A DNA stretch of 32,313 nt from Gammaproteobacteria bacterium (GTDB lineage: Bacteria > Pseudomonadota > Gammaproteobacteria > Xanthomonadales > Xanthomonadaceae). The stretch lies in assembly GCA_012515985.1 (NCBI GenBank), contig JAAYXJ010000062.1, positions 1 through 32,313 of the forward strand, written 5' to 3'. The notes beneath the pieces were generated by a model, which ran no database searches, was not told the origin of the DNA, and saw only the letters and a program-made list of their open reading frames with translations. Below are positions 1 to 10,605 of the stretch, one piece after another (the stretch's first letter is position 1; the number at the start of each line of letters is the position of its first letter). A program made the translations under genes and the position numbers.

Positions 1-638
<638 letters not shown>

Positions 639-851
639 GCGTTCCGGGGGATTGCGGGCGCGGTTTGCGCCGTGGACCAGCCAGTGTAGCCGAGCCGGCA
701 ACGGGTGGCTTGCCCGGTGGCCGATCGTCCAAACTGTGATGCTGCTACCATTTCGCTGGTACGGGAATTGCCCCCGTGCATTGACGCGGGCTGGCATGCT
801 GATCGGGGGGGATCAGGTGATGCGGGATGCGTTCCAGGAAGGAGCAGTGCC

Positions 852-2990
852 ATGCTGAGCCGCGCGCGCGGTCCGGGGGCCGGCGCATGGTGGCAGCTTG
901 GAGGGCTGCTGCTGCTGAGCCTGCTGGTGGCCGGCGCGGTGGCGGGCCTGGGCGGCGCCAGCGCAGGATCAATCCCGCTGCAGATGACCGCCGCTCCGGA
1001 ACCCGGCCCGGCCACGATCCGTTTCGAACTGCCGCCCGCGACCCCCGAGGCTGCCCCGTGGGTGGTGTGGGTGCCGCGGCAGGCAGGCCGGACGATGTGG
1101 ATCGAGGCGCATGGGTGGCGCAGTCCGGAGCTCAGCTTCTACGCCCCCGATCCGGCCGAGGGCCTGCTTCCGGCGGGCTACAGCTTCGAGCTGCCGCGTC
1201 GCTGGGAGGGCCCCATCACCGCCACGCTCCATCCCCGGCTCGCAGCGTCGAGCGCTCCGGCCGTGCGGGTGCTCCCGCTGGACCAGGCTGCGCGCCTGGA
1301 ACGGACTGCGGCGGTGGCGAACACCGCGCTCTACACCGGCCTGCTGATGCTGGCACTGATGTCGCTCTCCCTGTATGCGGCCGCCCGCGACCGCGTCTTC
1401 CTGACCCTGGCCACCTGCACCGGGGTATTGGCGGCGACGCTGGCTGCCCTCAACGGCCATCTGTATACGGTTCCCGGATTGCGGATGCTGGCCCACCTGC
1501 AGTCGGCCGGTCTCTGGGCGCTCGTGTTCGTGCTCCTTGCCACCTGGGTCCGGCTGATCCAGCAATTCGTCGTCGCCGACCAGCCGGGGCTGTGGGTCGA
1601 CCGGGCCGGCGGGGTGCTGTTCTGGGCGTTGCTGGCGGCGGCGGCCGCGTGTCTGGTGGGAGCCGGCCTGGGCGTGCCCGGATGGTTCTGGCACCGGCTG
1701 TCGGGCGTCGCATGGCTGCTGACGGGCGTGGGCAGCCTGGCCGCCCTGGTGGACGCGGGACGGCGGCGGGTGGCGATGGCCTGGTTGATGGCCGCGCTGC
1801 TGCTGGTGATCCTGGCGATCGCCGTGCTGCAGCAGTTCCAGCTCCTGGCGGCGGGGCCGGATCCGCTGCTGATGCGCCTGTTCTACCAGCTCGGGATGGT
1901 CGTGTTCCTGACGGTATCGGCCATGGGGCTGGTGCAGCGCATCAGTGAGTACCGGGAGCAGCGGGACCGGGACCGCCTGGCGCGGGCCGATACCGAGCGC
2001 AGGATGCTGCGCGAGGCGGCGCGGACCGACCTCGTCAACACCTTGCAGTCCAGGCTGCGCCAGGTCGGGCAGGAGGAGGTGGCCTGGACGGGCTTCCGGG
2101 TCATGGCCGACCAGCTCCTGCCGCTGTTGCCGGTGGAGACCCTGGTGGTGGTCGCCGAGGGCCTGCATGGCGGCGAACTGTTGCTCGTCGATCCACCGGC
2201 GATGAAGGACGAGGTGGCCGGTCAGCTGCGCGGACAATACCTGTCCCTGCGTCGCCAGGCGGCCGGCGGGATCGCCATGCAGCAGCCGGTCTCTGCCGCC
2301 CGGGAGCCATGCACCCAGGCAATGGTCCCGCTCAAGATGCGCGCGCCCAGCTGGGGCGCGTTGATCCTGCGCCGTCGTGGCACCCAGGGCTTCGCCCCCG
2401 ACGAAATGGCCCTGGCAAGCGAGTTCTGCCGCATCGCCCAGATGCACGTGGAGCAGGCGGTCGCCGCGATCAAGCTGCGCCAGTCGGCCGAACTCGACGC
2501 CCTCACCGGCAGCCTCAACCGGCGGTCGATCGACCAGTGGCTGACCCGCAGCTTCCTGGAGGCCGATCGCGACGGCCAGCCGCTGTCGGTGCTGTTCGTG
2601 GACCTGGACCGGTTCAAGGCCATCAACGACCGCTACGGGCACGCCTGCGGCGACCACTGCCTTCGCGCAGTGGCCGCGACGCTGTCGGCTTCCCTGGGCG
2701 ATGGCGCGCTGTTCGGGCGCTATGGCGGGGAGGAGTTCCTCGCGATCCTTCCCGGCCATGGCGGCGCCGCGGCACGGCAGGTGGGCGAGGAGCTCAGGGC
2801 CGCCGTGGAGCGCCAGACCCTGGCCTGGGAAGGGCATGTGATCCGGCTCACGGTAAGCGTGGGCGTGGCCACGCGGCGCGACGGCGAGCGCGTCCCCGGG
2901 GCGACCATTGAGCGCGCCGACAAGGCGCTGTATGCCTCCAAGCGCGCAGGGCGCAACTGCGTGCACGTGGCCCCGGCGGTCTTTACCTGA
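852..2990 (+). CDS. Membrane-bound diguanylate cyclase: N-terminal extracytoplasmic domain, 7TM region (7TMR-DISM-like), GAF-like segment, C-terminal GGDEF
   Basis: ORF 705..2990; ATG at 852 in frame. Multiple hydrophobic helices, then LDALTGSLNRRSIDQWL...VLFVDLDRFKAINDRYGHACGD...GRYGGEEFLAIL (GGEEF active-site motif). Confidence 0.9.
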   Translation: MLSRARGPGAGAWWQLGGLLLLSLLVAGAVAGLGGASAGSIPLQMTAAPEPGPATIRFELPPATPEAAPWVVWVPRQAGRTMWIEAHGWRSPELSFYAPDPAEGLLPAGYSFELPRRWEGPITATLHPRLAASSAPAVRVLPLDQAARLERTAAVANTALYTGLLMLALMSLSLYAAARDRVFLTLATCTGVLAATLAALNGHLYTVPGLRMLAHLQSAGLWALVFVLLATWVRLIQQFVVADQPGLWVDRAGGVLFWALLAAAAACLVGAGLGVPGWFWHRLSGVAWLLTGVGSLAALVDAGRRRVAMAWLMAALLLVILAIAVLQQFQLLAAGPDPLLMRLFYQLGMVVFLTVSAMGLVQRISEYREQRDRDRLARADTERRMLREAARTDLVNTLQSRLRQVGQEEVAWTGFRVMADQLLPLLPVETLVVVAEGLHGGELLLVDPPAMKDEVAGQLRGQYLSLRRQAAGGIAMQQPVSAAREPCTQAMVPLKMRAPSWGALILRRRGTQGFAPDEMALASEFCRIAQMHVEQAVAAIKLRQSAELDALTGSLNRRSIDQWLTRSFLEADRDGQPLSVLFVDLDRFKAINDRYGHACGDHCLRAVAATLSASLGDGALFGRYGGEEFLAILPGHGGAAARQVGEELRAAVERQTLAWEGHVIRLTVSVGVATRRDGERVPGATIERADKALYASKRAGRNCVHVAPAVFT

Positions 2991-3045
2991 GCCGCACACC
3001 GGCGCGCTGATAAGCTGCGCCGTCTGGTCCAGGGTCAGGTTGGAA

Positions 3046-3978
3046 ATGGCGCAGCAGGAAGAAGGGCGCGACGGTCGGGCATGGCTGTGGATGCTGGCCG
3101 GCGCGGCGATCATTGGCAGCAACGGGCTGATGGTGCGCTTTGCCGAAACCCCGGCCACCATTTCCGCCTTCTACCGGATGCTGTTCGCCGGGCTGATGCT
3201 CGCTGCCGTGCTCACAGTGCGGGGCGGGTGGCGCCCGCTGCCGCGCCAGGTCTGGTGGTGGTGCGCGGCCGCGGCAGCCGCATTCGCCGCCGACCTGTGG
3301 CTGTGGCATCGCAGCATCCTGCTGGTGGGCCCCGGTCTGGCGACGCTGCTGGCCAACGCCCAGGTCTTCTTCATGGCGTTGGCCGGGATGGTGCTTTTCG
3401 GTGAGCGGGTGGGGCTGCGTTTCGCATCCGGGATCGCGCTGGCGTTCTTCGGGCTGTACCTGATGCTCGGCGGTGACTGGGACAGCCTGCCTCCGCAGTA
3501 CCGCTGGGGCGTGTGGGCCGGACTGGGTACCGGGCTGTGCTACGCGCTGTACAACCTCTCGCTGCGTCGCGCGCAGGGCGAGGCGCGCGCCGGGGCCGCC
3601 GCCGGCGCGAGGGCGCCGATCGAGCAGGTCCTCGCGGTGATCGCACTGCTTTGCGCCGTGCTGCTGGGAATGGCCGGACTCGCCGAGGGAAGTTCCTTCG
3701 TGATCCCGAGCTGGCAATCCCTGGGCTGGCTGCTGCTCCTGGCAGGCCTGGGGCATTGCCTGAGCTGGGTGCTGATCTCGCGTGCGATGGCGCACCTCAA
3801 GGTGGCGGTGGTTGGCCTGCTGCTCCTGCTGCAGCCGATCGTGGCGTTCCTGCTTGACCTGGTGGTGCTGGAGATCACGGTCGAGCCGCGTGCCTGGGTG
3901 GGCCTGGCGCTGACCCTGGCGGGGATCTTCCTGGCCAGTCTCAGGGGCCGGTCGCGGCTGCCGGGCCCGGCAGCGTGA
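3046..3978 (+). CDS. EamA/DMT-family transporter
   Basis: About 10 hydrophobic helices; duplicated EamA-type architecture (AAIIGSNGLMVRFAETPATISAFYRMLFAGLML ... LLLLQPIVAFLLDLVVLEITVEPRAWVGLALTLAGIFLAS). Confidence 0.85.
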   Translation: MAQQEEGRDGRAWLWMLAGAAIIGSNGLMVRFAETPATISAFYRMLFAGLMLAAVLTVRGGWRPLPRQVWWWCAAAAAAFAADLWLWHRSILLVGPGLATLLANAQVFFMALAGMVLFGERVGLRFASGIALAFFGLYLMLGGDWDSLPPQYRWGVWAGLGTGLCYALYNLSLRRAQGEARAGAAAGARAPIEQVLAVIALLCAVLLGMAGLAEGSSFVIPSWQSLGWLLLLAGLGHCLSWVLISRAMAHLKVAVVGLLLLLQPIVAFLLDLVVLEITVEPRAWVGLALTLAGIFLASLRGRSRLPGPAA

Positions 3979-4056
3979 ACGGATCATGCGCGCCCGGCTT
4001 GGAAGAGCGGCGCGCAGGCCACATCATGAAGGCCTTCGAGCCAGAACAGGAAACGC

Positions 4057-4632
<576 letters not shown>

Positions 4633-4650
4633 CCAGGAGGCCGGCGCGGC

Positions 4651-5076
4651 TCAGGAAGCCCGCTCGGGCGCCGGCGGCGGTTCAACCGCAATCACCTTCA
4701 AGTGCAACGGCCTGCCTTCCGGGTTGGCCCAGTCGATGTGCTGGCCCACGGAAAGTCCGATCAGCGCGCTGCCCATCGGCGCCAGCACCGACACGCGGCC
4801 GGTGCCCACGTCGGCCTCGTGCGGGTACACCAGGGTGAGGTGGTAGCGCTTGCCGCTGTCCTCGTCCTCGCACTCCACGCGCGAGTGCATGCCCACCACC
4901 CCGGCGGGCATCTGGTCGACCGGGCGCACCTCGGCGCGCAGCAGCTCGTCCTGCAGCGCCTGTGCCGCGGGCAGGTCACGCCAGCGCGGCGACTCGAGCA
5001 GCGCCTCCAGGCGCGCGGCATCGAGGCTTGAAACGATCAGGGCCGGGGGCGCCTGGCTGGGCCGGCTGTCAGTCAT
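4651..5076 (-). CDS. rnk: Rnk-like nucleoside diphosphate kinase regulator / GreA-GreB C-terminal-domain family protein
   Basis: VRPVDQMPAGVVGMHSRVECEDEDSGKRYHLTLVYPHEADVGTGRVSVLAPMGSALIGLSVGQHIDW matches the Rnk/GreA C-terminal fold pattern (V.P.G.ALLG...G). Confidence 0.85.
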   Translation of the reverse strand: MTDSRPSQAPPALIVSSLDAARLEALLESPRWRDLPAAQALQDELLRAEVRPVDQMPAGVVGMHSRVECEDEDSGKRYHLTLVYPHEADVGTGRVSVLAPMGSALIGLSVGQHIDWANPEGRPLHLKVIAVEPPPAPERAS

Positions 5077-5197
5077 GGTCTGCTTCCTGGATGGGCCCGT
5101 CGCGGGGCTGTTGTCTGTCCTGAACGGAAAGCGGGCGACGCTTGGCGCGCCGCCCGCTGTCGGTCCGGTCCTACCGTATCTCCGCCGGCGGCGGTGA

Positions 5198-6151
5198 TCA
5201 AGCGTCCGGACGGGCGCTTGCGCGTGCGTGTGCGCCGGACGGTTCGGGACGGAATTCGAACAGGTCCCCGGGGAGCCCGCGGATCACCGTCGCCAGCCGG
5301 CGCAGGAACCCGTCCAGGGCCGACGTCCGGCGCCAGACCATCGCGATGCGCCGGCTGGGTGGGGAACCGGAGAACTTCAGCAGGCGGATGTCCGGCGAGG
5401 GCGCCACGGGGGGTTTGACCGCCAGCGCCGGCAGCAGGGTCAAGCCGACATTGGCGGCCACCATCTGCCGCAGCGTTTCCAGGCTGGTGGCACGGAACTC
5501 GCCCTTTTCATGGGCGCCGGCCAGGTGGCAGACCTCCAGCGCCTGTTCCCGCAGGCAGTGACCGTCCTCGAGCAGCAGCAGGCGTTCGTCGCCCAGGTCC
5601 TCCATGCGCAGGTCGTCGCGACCGGCCAGCGGGTGGGAGTGCGGCACCGCCATCACGAACTCTTCTTCGAACAGGACTTCGCTGTGCAGCTGTTCCTCTT
5701 CGACGGGCAGCGCCAGGATGGCGGCGTCCAGGCGCCCCTCCCGCAGCCGTGCCATCAGCACGTCGCTTTTTTCCTCCACCAGCAGCAGCTCAAGCTCCGG
5801 GAAGCGGTCGCGGATCGCCGGGACCGCGTGGGGCAGCAGGTAGGGGGCAAGGGTGGGGAACAGCCCCAGCCGCACCGTGCCGGACTCCTGGTCCTGGTCA
5901 CGGCGGGCGGTTTCCTTCAGCTGTTCCACCTCGGATACGATCCGGCGCGCGCGTTCGGTGGCGGCGCGCCCCGCCGGGGTCAGCATCACCTGGCGCGGAT
6001 TGCGCTCCACCAGCGCGACGCCGAGTTCTTCCTCGAGCTTGCGGATCTGGGTGGACAGGGTCGGCTGGCTGACGAAGCAGGCGGCCGCGGCGCGGCCGAA
6101 ATGCCGGTGGTCGGCCAGCGCGACCAGGTAGTACAGGTCGCGCAGGTTCAT
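5198..6151 (-). CDS. oxyR: LysR-family hydrogen-peroxide-responsive regulator OxyR
   Basis: MNLRDLYYLVALADHRHFGRAAAACFVSQPTLSTQIRKLEEELGVALVERNPRQVMLTPAG; LLLLEDGHCLREQALEVCHLAG carries the two redox-cysteine contexts; located next to ahpF/ahpC. ATG (CAT) at 6149-6151. Confidence 0.93.
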   Translation of the reverse strand: MNLRDLYYLVALADHRHFGRAAAACFVSQPTLSTQIRKLEEELGVALVERNPRQVMLTPAGRAATERARRIVSEVEQLKETARRDQDQESGTVRLGLFPTLAPYLLPHAVPAIRDRFPELELLLVEEKSDVLMARLREGRLDAAILALPVEEEQLHSEVLFEEEFVMAVPHSHPLAGRDDLRMEDLGDERLLLLEDGHCLREQALEVCHLAGAHEKGEFRATSLETLRQMVAANVGLTLLPALAVKPPVAPSPDIRLLKFSGSPPSRRIAMVWRRTSALDGFLRRLATVIRGLPGDLFEFRPEPSGAHARASARPDA

Positions 6152-6179
6152 CGCGGGAACGCCTGGCGCGCCAGCGGTC

Positions 6180-7775
6180 TCACGCCGCGGCCTCCTCCGC
6201 CTGCGTGGCCGCAGCCGGGGCGGAGGTGCGGATGATGTGGTCAAAGGCCGCCAGCGCCGCACGCGAGCCTTCGCCCATCGCGATGACGATCTGCTTGTAC
6301 GGCGTGGTGGTGCAGTCGCCGGCGGCGAACACGCCCGGCACGTTGGTGCGGCCGTGGCTGTCGGTGACGATCTCGCCGCGGTCGGACAGTTCCACCGTGC
6401 CCTTGAGCCATTCGGTGTTGGGCAGCAGGCCGATCTGCACGAAGATGCCCTCCAGCGCGACCTCGTGGCTTTCGCCGGTGGTCCGGTCGGTGTACACCAG
6501 CCCCGTCACGCGCTTGCCGTCGCCCAGTACCTTCGTGGTCTGGGCACTGGTGAGGATGGTCACGTTCGGCAGGCTGCGCAACTTGCGCTGCAGCACTTCG
6601 TCCGCGCGCAGCTTCGCGTCGAACTCGAGCAGGGTCACGTGGGCGACGATGCCGGCGAGGTCGATCGCGGCCTCGACGCCCGAGTTGCCGCCGCCGATCA
6701 CCGCCACGTGCTTGCCCTTGAACAGCGGGCCATCGCAGTGCGGGCAGTAGGCCACGCCCTTGTTGCGGTACTCGTTCTCGCCCGGCACGTTCATCTGCCG
6801 CCAGCGCGCGCCGGTGGACAGGACCACCGTCTTCGCCCGCAGCGAGGCGCCGTTGGCAAGCTGGATCTCATGCAGGCCGTCGTCGCCGGCCGGCACCAGC
6901 GCCTCGGCGCGCTGCAGGTCCATCACGTCCACGTCGTACTCGCGCACGTGCTGCTCAAGTGCCGCCGCCAGCTTCGGACCCTCGGTGTGGGGCACGGAGA
7001 TGAAGTTCTCGATCGACATCGTGTCCAGCACCTGGCCACCGAAGCGCTCGGCGGCAACGCCGGTGCGGATGCCCTTGCGGGCCGAGTAGATCGCCGCGGC
7101 CGCGCCGGCCGGGCCGCCGCCGACCACCAGCACGTCGAACGGATCCTTGGCCGCGATCTGCTTCGCCATGCGCTCCTCGGCGCCGGTGTCGATCTTGGCC
7201 ACGATCTGCTCCAGGCTCATGCGGCCCTGGTCGAACGGCTTGCCGTTGAGGAACACGGTCGGCACCGACATGATCTCGCGCGCCTCGACCTCGTCCTGGA
7301 ACAGGGCGCCGTCGATGGCGACGTGGCGGATGTTGGGATTGAGCACCGCCATCAGGTTCAGCGCCTGGACCACGTCCGGGCAGTTCTGGCAGCTGAGCGA
7401 ATAGTAGGTTTCAAACAGGAACTCGCCCTCCAGGTTGCGCACCTGCTCCAGCGTTTCCCCGGCGGCCTTGGGGGGATGCCCGCCAACCTGCAGCAGCGCC
7501 AGCACCAGCGAGGTGAACTCGTGGCCCATGGGCAGGCCGGCGAAGCGCAGGTGGATGTCCTGGCCCGGGCTGGTCAGCGCGAACGACGGCTTGCGCTCGT
7601 CGTCATCGCGCACCACGTCCACGCTGATCAGCGCGCTGGCCTCCTGCAGGTCGTCCAGCAGCGACAGCATCTGGGCCGACTTCTCGCCGTCATCCACGGA
7701 TGCGGTGATCTGGATGGGGCGCGTGGCGCGTTCCAGGTAGGCCTTGAGCTGGGCTTTGAGATCGGGTTCCAACAT
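6180..7775 (-). CDS. ahpF: Alkyl hydroperoxide reductase subunit F
   Basis: [29 protein letters not shown]...; [15 protein letters not shown] (N-terminal CxxC); [54 protein letters not shown]. Confidence 0.97.
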   Translation of the reverse strand: MLEPDLKAQLKAYLERATRPIQITASVDDGEKSAQMLSLLDDLQEASALISVDVVRDDDERKPSFALTSPGQDIHLRFAGLPMGHEFTSLVLALLQVGGHPPKAAGETLEQVRNLEGEFLFETYYSLSCQNCPDVVQALNLMAVLNPNIRHVAIDGALFQDEVEAREIMSVPTVFLNGKPFDQGRMSLEQIVAKIDTGAEERMAKQIAAKDPFDVLVVGGGPAGAAAAIYSARKGIRTGVAAERFGGQVLDTMSIENFISVPHTEGPKLAAALEQHVREYDVDVMDLQRAEALVPAGDDGLHEIQLANGASLRAKTVVLSTGARWRQMNVPGENEYRNKGVAYCPHCDGPLFKGKHVAVIGGGNSGVEAAIDLAGIVAHVTLLEFDAKLRADEVLQRKLRSLPNVTILTSAQTTKVLGDGKRVTGLVYTDRTTGESHEVALEGIFVQIGLLPNTEWLKGTVELSDRGEIVTDSHGRTNVPGVFAAGDCTTTPYKQIVIAMGEGSRAALAAFDHIIRTSAPAAATQAEEAAA

Positions 7776-7842
7776 GCGTGGGTCTCCTGCGGACGAAAAC
7801 GTGGGTTCGCGACGCGCCGCCAGGCGGGCATCGGTTGGGGGA

Positions 7843-7919
7843 GGGAGTGAACCGGAGCCCGCGCGCCGGAATGGCTGGCGGCGGCTGGCTGGCCCGGGAA
7901 CGGGCTCCGGTTCACTCCC
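7843..7919. repeat. Perfect 19-bp inverted repeat (gggagtgaaccggagcccg 7843-7861 / cgggctccggttcactccc 7901-7919) in the ahpC-ahpF intergenic region
   Basis: Arms are exact reverse complements, separated by 39 nt; the right arm overlaps a GC palindrome cccgccccgcggggcggg (7917-7934). Confidence 0.9.
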
Positions 7920-7955
7920 GCCCCGCGGGGCGGGACGGGAGTGGGGTACTGCGGT

Positions 7956-7975
7956 TGCAGCCCTGGAAGGGCTGC
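7956..7975. terminator. Hairpin just after the ahpC stop (gcagccct / agggctgc, short loop); possible terminator or processing hairpin without a U-tract
   Basis: Reading +: ttgcagccctggaagggctgcgtt, an 8-bp inverted repeat with a 3-nt loop, a few nt downstream of the ahpC stop on the minus strand. Exact ends approximate by 1-2 nt. Confidence 0.45.
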
Positions 7976-7980
7976 GTTGC

Positions 7981-8544
7981 TTAGATCTTGCCGACCAGGT
8001 CCAGCGACGGCTTCAGGGTCTTCTCGCCTTCCTTCCACTTGGCCGGGCAGACCTCGTTCGGGTTGGCGGCGACGTACTGGGCGGCCTTCAGCTTGCGCAG
8101 GGTCTCGCTGACGTCGCGGGCGATGGCGTTGTCGTGCACTTCCATCGTCTTGATCACGCCTTCCGGGTTGATGATGAAGGTGCCACGCAGGGCCAGGCCT
8201 TCGTCATCCAGGTGCACGCCGAAGGCGCGGGTCAGCTGGTGGGTCGGGTCGCCGACCAGCGGGAACTGGGCCTTGCCCACCGCGTCGGAGGTCTCGTGCC
8301 ACACCTTGTGGGAGAAGTGGGTGTCGGTGGTGACGATGTACACCTCGGCACCGGCCTTCTTGAACTCCTCGTAGTTCTCGGCGGCGTCCTCGACCTCGGT
8401 GGGGCAGTTGAAGGTGAAGGCGGCCGGCATGAAGATCAGCACGGACCACTGGCCCTTCAGGCTGGCCTCGGTGACTTCAATGAACTCGCCGTTGAGGTAA
8501 GCGGTGGTCTTGAAAGGCTGGACTTCGGTATTGATCAGGGACAT
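7981..8544 (-). CDS. ahpC: Alkyl hydroperoxide reductase subunit C (peroxiredoxin)
   Basis: [61 protein letters not shown]...[33 protein letters not shown]; resolving Cys context [27 protein letters not shown]. Confidence 0.97.
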   Translation of the reverse strand: MSLINTEVQPFKTTAYLNGEFIEVTEASLKGQWSVLIFMPAAFTFNCPTEVEDAAENYEEFKKAGAEVYIVTTDTHFSHKVWHETSDAVGKAQFPLVGDPTHQLTRAFGVHLDDEGLALRGTFIINPEGVIKTMEVHDNAIARDVSETLRKLKAAQYVAANPNEVCPAKWKEGEKTLKPSLDLVGKI

Positions 8545-8599
8545 GTATTCCTCATGTGATTGGAGAGGGGAAGAAGGCCGGCAGTGCCGGCAGCGGGAT

Positions 8600-8670
8600 G
8601 AATGATAGGGAGGGTGAATCGATGTGTAAAATCGATAGATATTATATTTGTAATAGACCCTATCAATCAA
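8600..8670. promoter_or_regulatory. AT-rich ahpC upstream regulatory region with several ATAG/CTAT half-sites
   Basis: gatagggagggtgaatcgatgtgtaaaatcgatagatattatatttgtaatagaccctatc: strongly AT-rich against a GC-rich background, flanked by GATAGGG (8604-8610) and CCCTATC (8658-8664). Confidence 0.5.
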
Positions 8671-8755
8671 GCTTTCGCTTCAAGTGGCATTGTCGATCGT
8701 CCCCGTGCGGAGTGCATTGACCCAGGTCAGCTGCCGTGGACTGGCCGCAGACCGA

Positions 8756-8767
8756 TAGACTGCGGCG
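8756..8767 (+). promoter_or_regulatory. Candidate -10 element (TAGACT) 6 nt upstream of the prmC ATG; predicted leaderless start
   Basis: gaTAGACTgcggcgATG; a 6-nt gap would place transcription initiation at or next to the A of the start codon. Confidence 0.45.
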
Positions 8768-9622
8768 ATGGATCACTCACCAACCGTGGAGGCCGCGCTG
8801 CGGCGCGCGAGGGGCCGCGTGGAGGCCCACGAGGCCGTCCTGCTCATGGCGCATGTGCTGGGGCGCCCGTCAGCCTGGCTCTACGCACATGGCGACGCGA
8901 GCATGGAAGAGGCCGACGCGCACCGGTTCATGAAGTTGGTGGAGCGCCGGGCGGCCGGCGAGCCGGTGGCCTACCTGACCGGCAGGCGCGGCTTCTGGAC
9001 GCTGGATCTCGCCGTTTCGCCCGATACCCTCATCCCGCGCCCGGAGACCGAGCGCCTGGTGGAGCTGGCGCTTGAACGCGTGCCTCCCGAGGCTTCCGCG
9101 CGCGTCCTCGACCTGGGCACGGGCAGTGGCGCGATTGCCCTGGCGCTGGCCCGGGAGCGCCCCCGGGCGCTGGTCACCGCCACCGACCGCAGCAATGCGG
9201 CGCTGGCGGTCGCGCGCCGGAACGCGGCGGACCACGCCATCAACAACGTGGCCTTCCTGCCGGGCGACTGGTACCAACCGGTGGCCGGCGGGCGGTTCGA
9301 CCTGGTCGTCTCCAATCCGCCCTACATCGCCGGGGGCGATGCGCACCTGGCGCGCGGGGACCTGCGCTTCGAGCCTGCCGCGGCCCTGGCCTCGGGTGCC
9401 GACGGCCTCGATGCGCTGCGGGTGATCAGCGCCGGCGCGCCGCGGCACCTGCATCCGGGCGGCTGGCTGCTGGTCGAGCACGGCATGGACCAGGGGAGCG
9501 CGGTGCGCGCCCTGTTCCTGGGGGCCGGGCTGGAGAACGTCGGGACCGCCCGCGACCTGGAAGGCCGCGAGCGGGTGACCTTCGGGCAGGCGGCCGGGGA
9601 GCCCGTCGCCCGGAGCGGCTGA
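8768..9622 (+). CDS. prmC: Peptide chain release factor N5-glutamine methyltransferase
   Basis: [20 protein letters not shown]...[60 protein letters not shown] (NPPY motif). Confidence 0.95.
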   Translation: MDHSPTVEAALRRARGRVEAHEAVLLMAHVLGRPSAWLYAHGDASMEEADAHRFMKLVERRAAGEPVAYLTGRRGFWTLDLAVSPDTLIPRPETERLVELALERVPPEASARVLDLGTGSGAIALALARERPRALVTATDRSNAALAVARRNAADHAINNVAFLPGDWYQPVAGGRFDLVVSNPPYIAGGDAHLARGDLRFEPAAALASGADGLDALRVISAGAPRHLHPGGWLLVEHGMDQGSAVRALFLGAGLENVGTARDLEGRERVTFGQAAGEPVARSG

Positions 9623-9660
9623 TAAACTGCCCGGTTTGCAGACCGAGCCCGGGAGGGCCC

Positions 9661-10605
9661 ATGCGCACCCTGTATCCGGAGATCGAGCCCTACGACAGCG
9701 GGATGTTGCCGGTGGACGGGCGCCACACCCTCTACTACGAGCAGTGCGGCAACCCGAAGGGCAAGCCGGTGGTGGTTCTGCACGGCGGGCCCGGTGGCGG
9801 CAGCAGCCCCAAGATGCGCCGGTTCCACGACCCGGCCAGGTACCGGATCGTGCTGTTCGACCAGCGTGGGGCCGGCCGCTCGATCCCGCATGCCGATCTC
9901 ACCGACAACACCACGTGGCACCTGGTGGAGGACATCGAGACCCTGCGTGGGCACCTTGGCATCGATCGCTGGCAGGTGTTCGGCGGCTCCTGGGGGTCGA
10001 CCCTCGCCCTTGCCTACGCGCAGACCCATCCGCGCGCGGTCACGGCGCTGCTGCTGCGCGGCATCTTCACCCTGCGCCGTTGGGAGGTGGAATGGTTCTA
10101 CCAGCAGGGTGCCTCGCGGCTGTTCCCGGAAGCCTGGGAGCAGTACGAAGCCGCGATCCCGGAGGACGAGCGCCACGACTTCCTCGCGGCCTACCACCGG
10201 CGCCTGACCAGCGACGACGAAGCGACACGCCTGGCGGCCGCGCGCGCGTGGAGCGTGTGGGAAGCGGCGACCTCGTTCCTGCACGTTGACGAGGACTTCG
10301 TGCGCGGCCACGAGGATCCGCATTTCGCGCTGGCGTTTGCCCGCATCGAGAACCATTACTTCAGCAACCGCGGCTTCTTCGAGGTCGATGGCCAGCTGTT
10401 GCGCGATGTCTACCGGATGATCGACATCCCGGGGGTCATCGTCCACGGCCGCTACGACGTGGTCTGCCCGGTGGCCAACGCCTGGGACCTGCACAAGGCC
10501 TGGCCGAAGTCGGAGCTGGTGATCACCCCGGCCTCCGGCCACTCCGCGTTCGAGCCCGGGAACGTCGACGCGCTGGTGCAGGCCACCGACCGCTACGCGG
10601 TCTAG
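9661..10605 (+). CDS. pip: Prolyl (proline imino) aminopeptidase, alpha/beta hydrolase
   Basis: MRTLYPEIEPYDSGMLPVDGRHTLYYEQCGNPKGKPVVVLHGGPGGGSSPKMRRFHDP...VLFDQRGAGRS...VFGGSWGSTLALAYAQTHP (GGSWGS nucleophile elbow). Confidence 0.95.
   Translation: MRTLYPEIEPYDSGMLPVDGRHTLYYEQCGNPKGKPVVVLHGGPGGGSSPKMRRFHDPARYRIVLFDQRGAGRSIPHADLTDNTTWHLVEDIETLRGHLGIDRWQVFGGSWGSTLALAYAQTHPRAVTALLLRGIFTLRRWEVEWFYQQGASRLFPEAWEQYEAAIPEDERHDFLAAYHRRLTSDDEATRLAAARAWSVWEAATSFLHVDEDFVRGHEDPHFALAFARIENHYFSNRGFFEVDGQLLRDVYRMIDIPGVIVHGRYDVVCPVANAWDLHKAWPKSELVITPASGHSAFEPGNVDALVQATDRYAV

Noticed and set aside
969-3161. Long minus-strand ORF (730 aa) opposite the diguanylate cyclase
   Set aside because: Composition (His/Gln/Arg/Pro-rich, no recognisable domain) is typical of an antisense shadow ORF in high-GC DNA; the plus strand encodes clear 7TM and GGDEF domains.
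5130-5158. agcgggcg ... cgcccgct inverted repeat between oxyR and rnk as a terminator
   Set aside because: An 8-bp GC stem with a 13-nt loop and no U-tract is weak evidence in such GC-rich DNA; not called as a feature.
6237-7850. 537-aa plus-strand ORF opposite ahpF
   Set aside because: Antisense shadow of an unambiguous ahpF; His/Arg/Val-rich sequence without domain features.
8745-8765. ccgcag/ctgcgg hairpin abutting the prmC start as a riboswitch or RNA thermometer
   Set aside because: Only 6 bp, and if prmC is leaderless as predicted this sequence is not in the mRNA.
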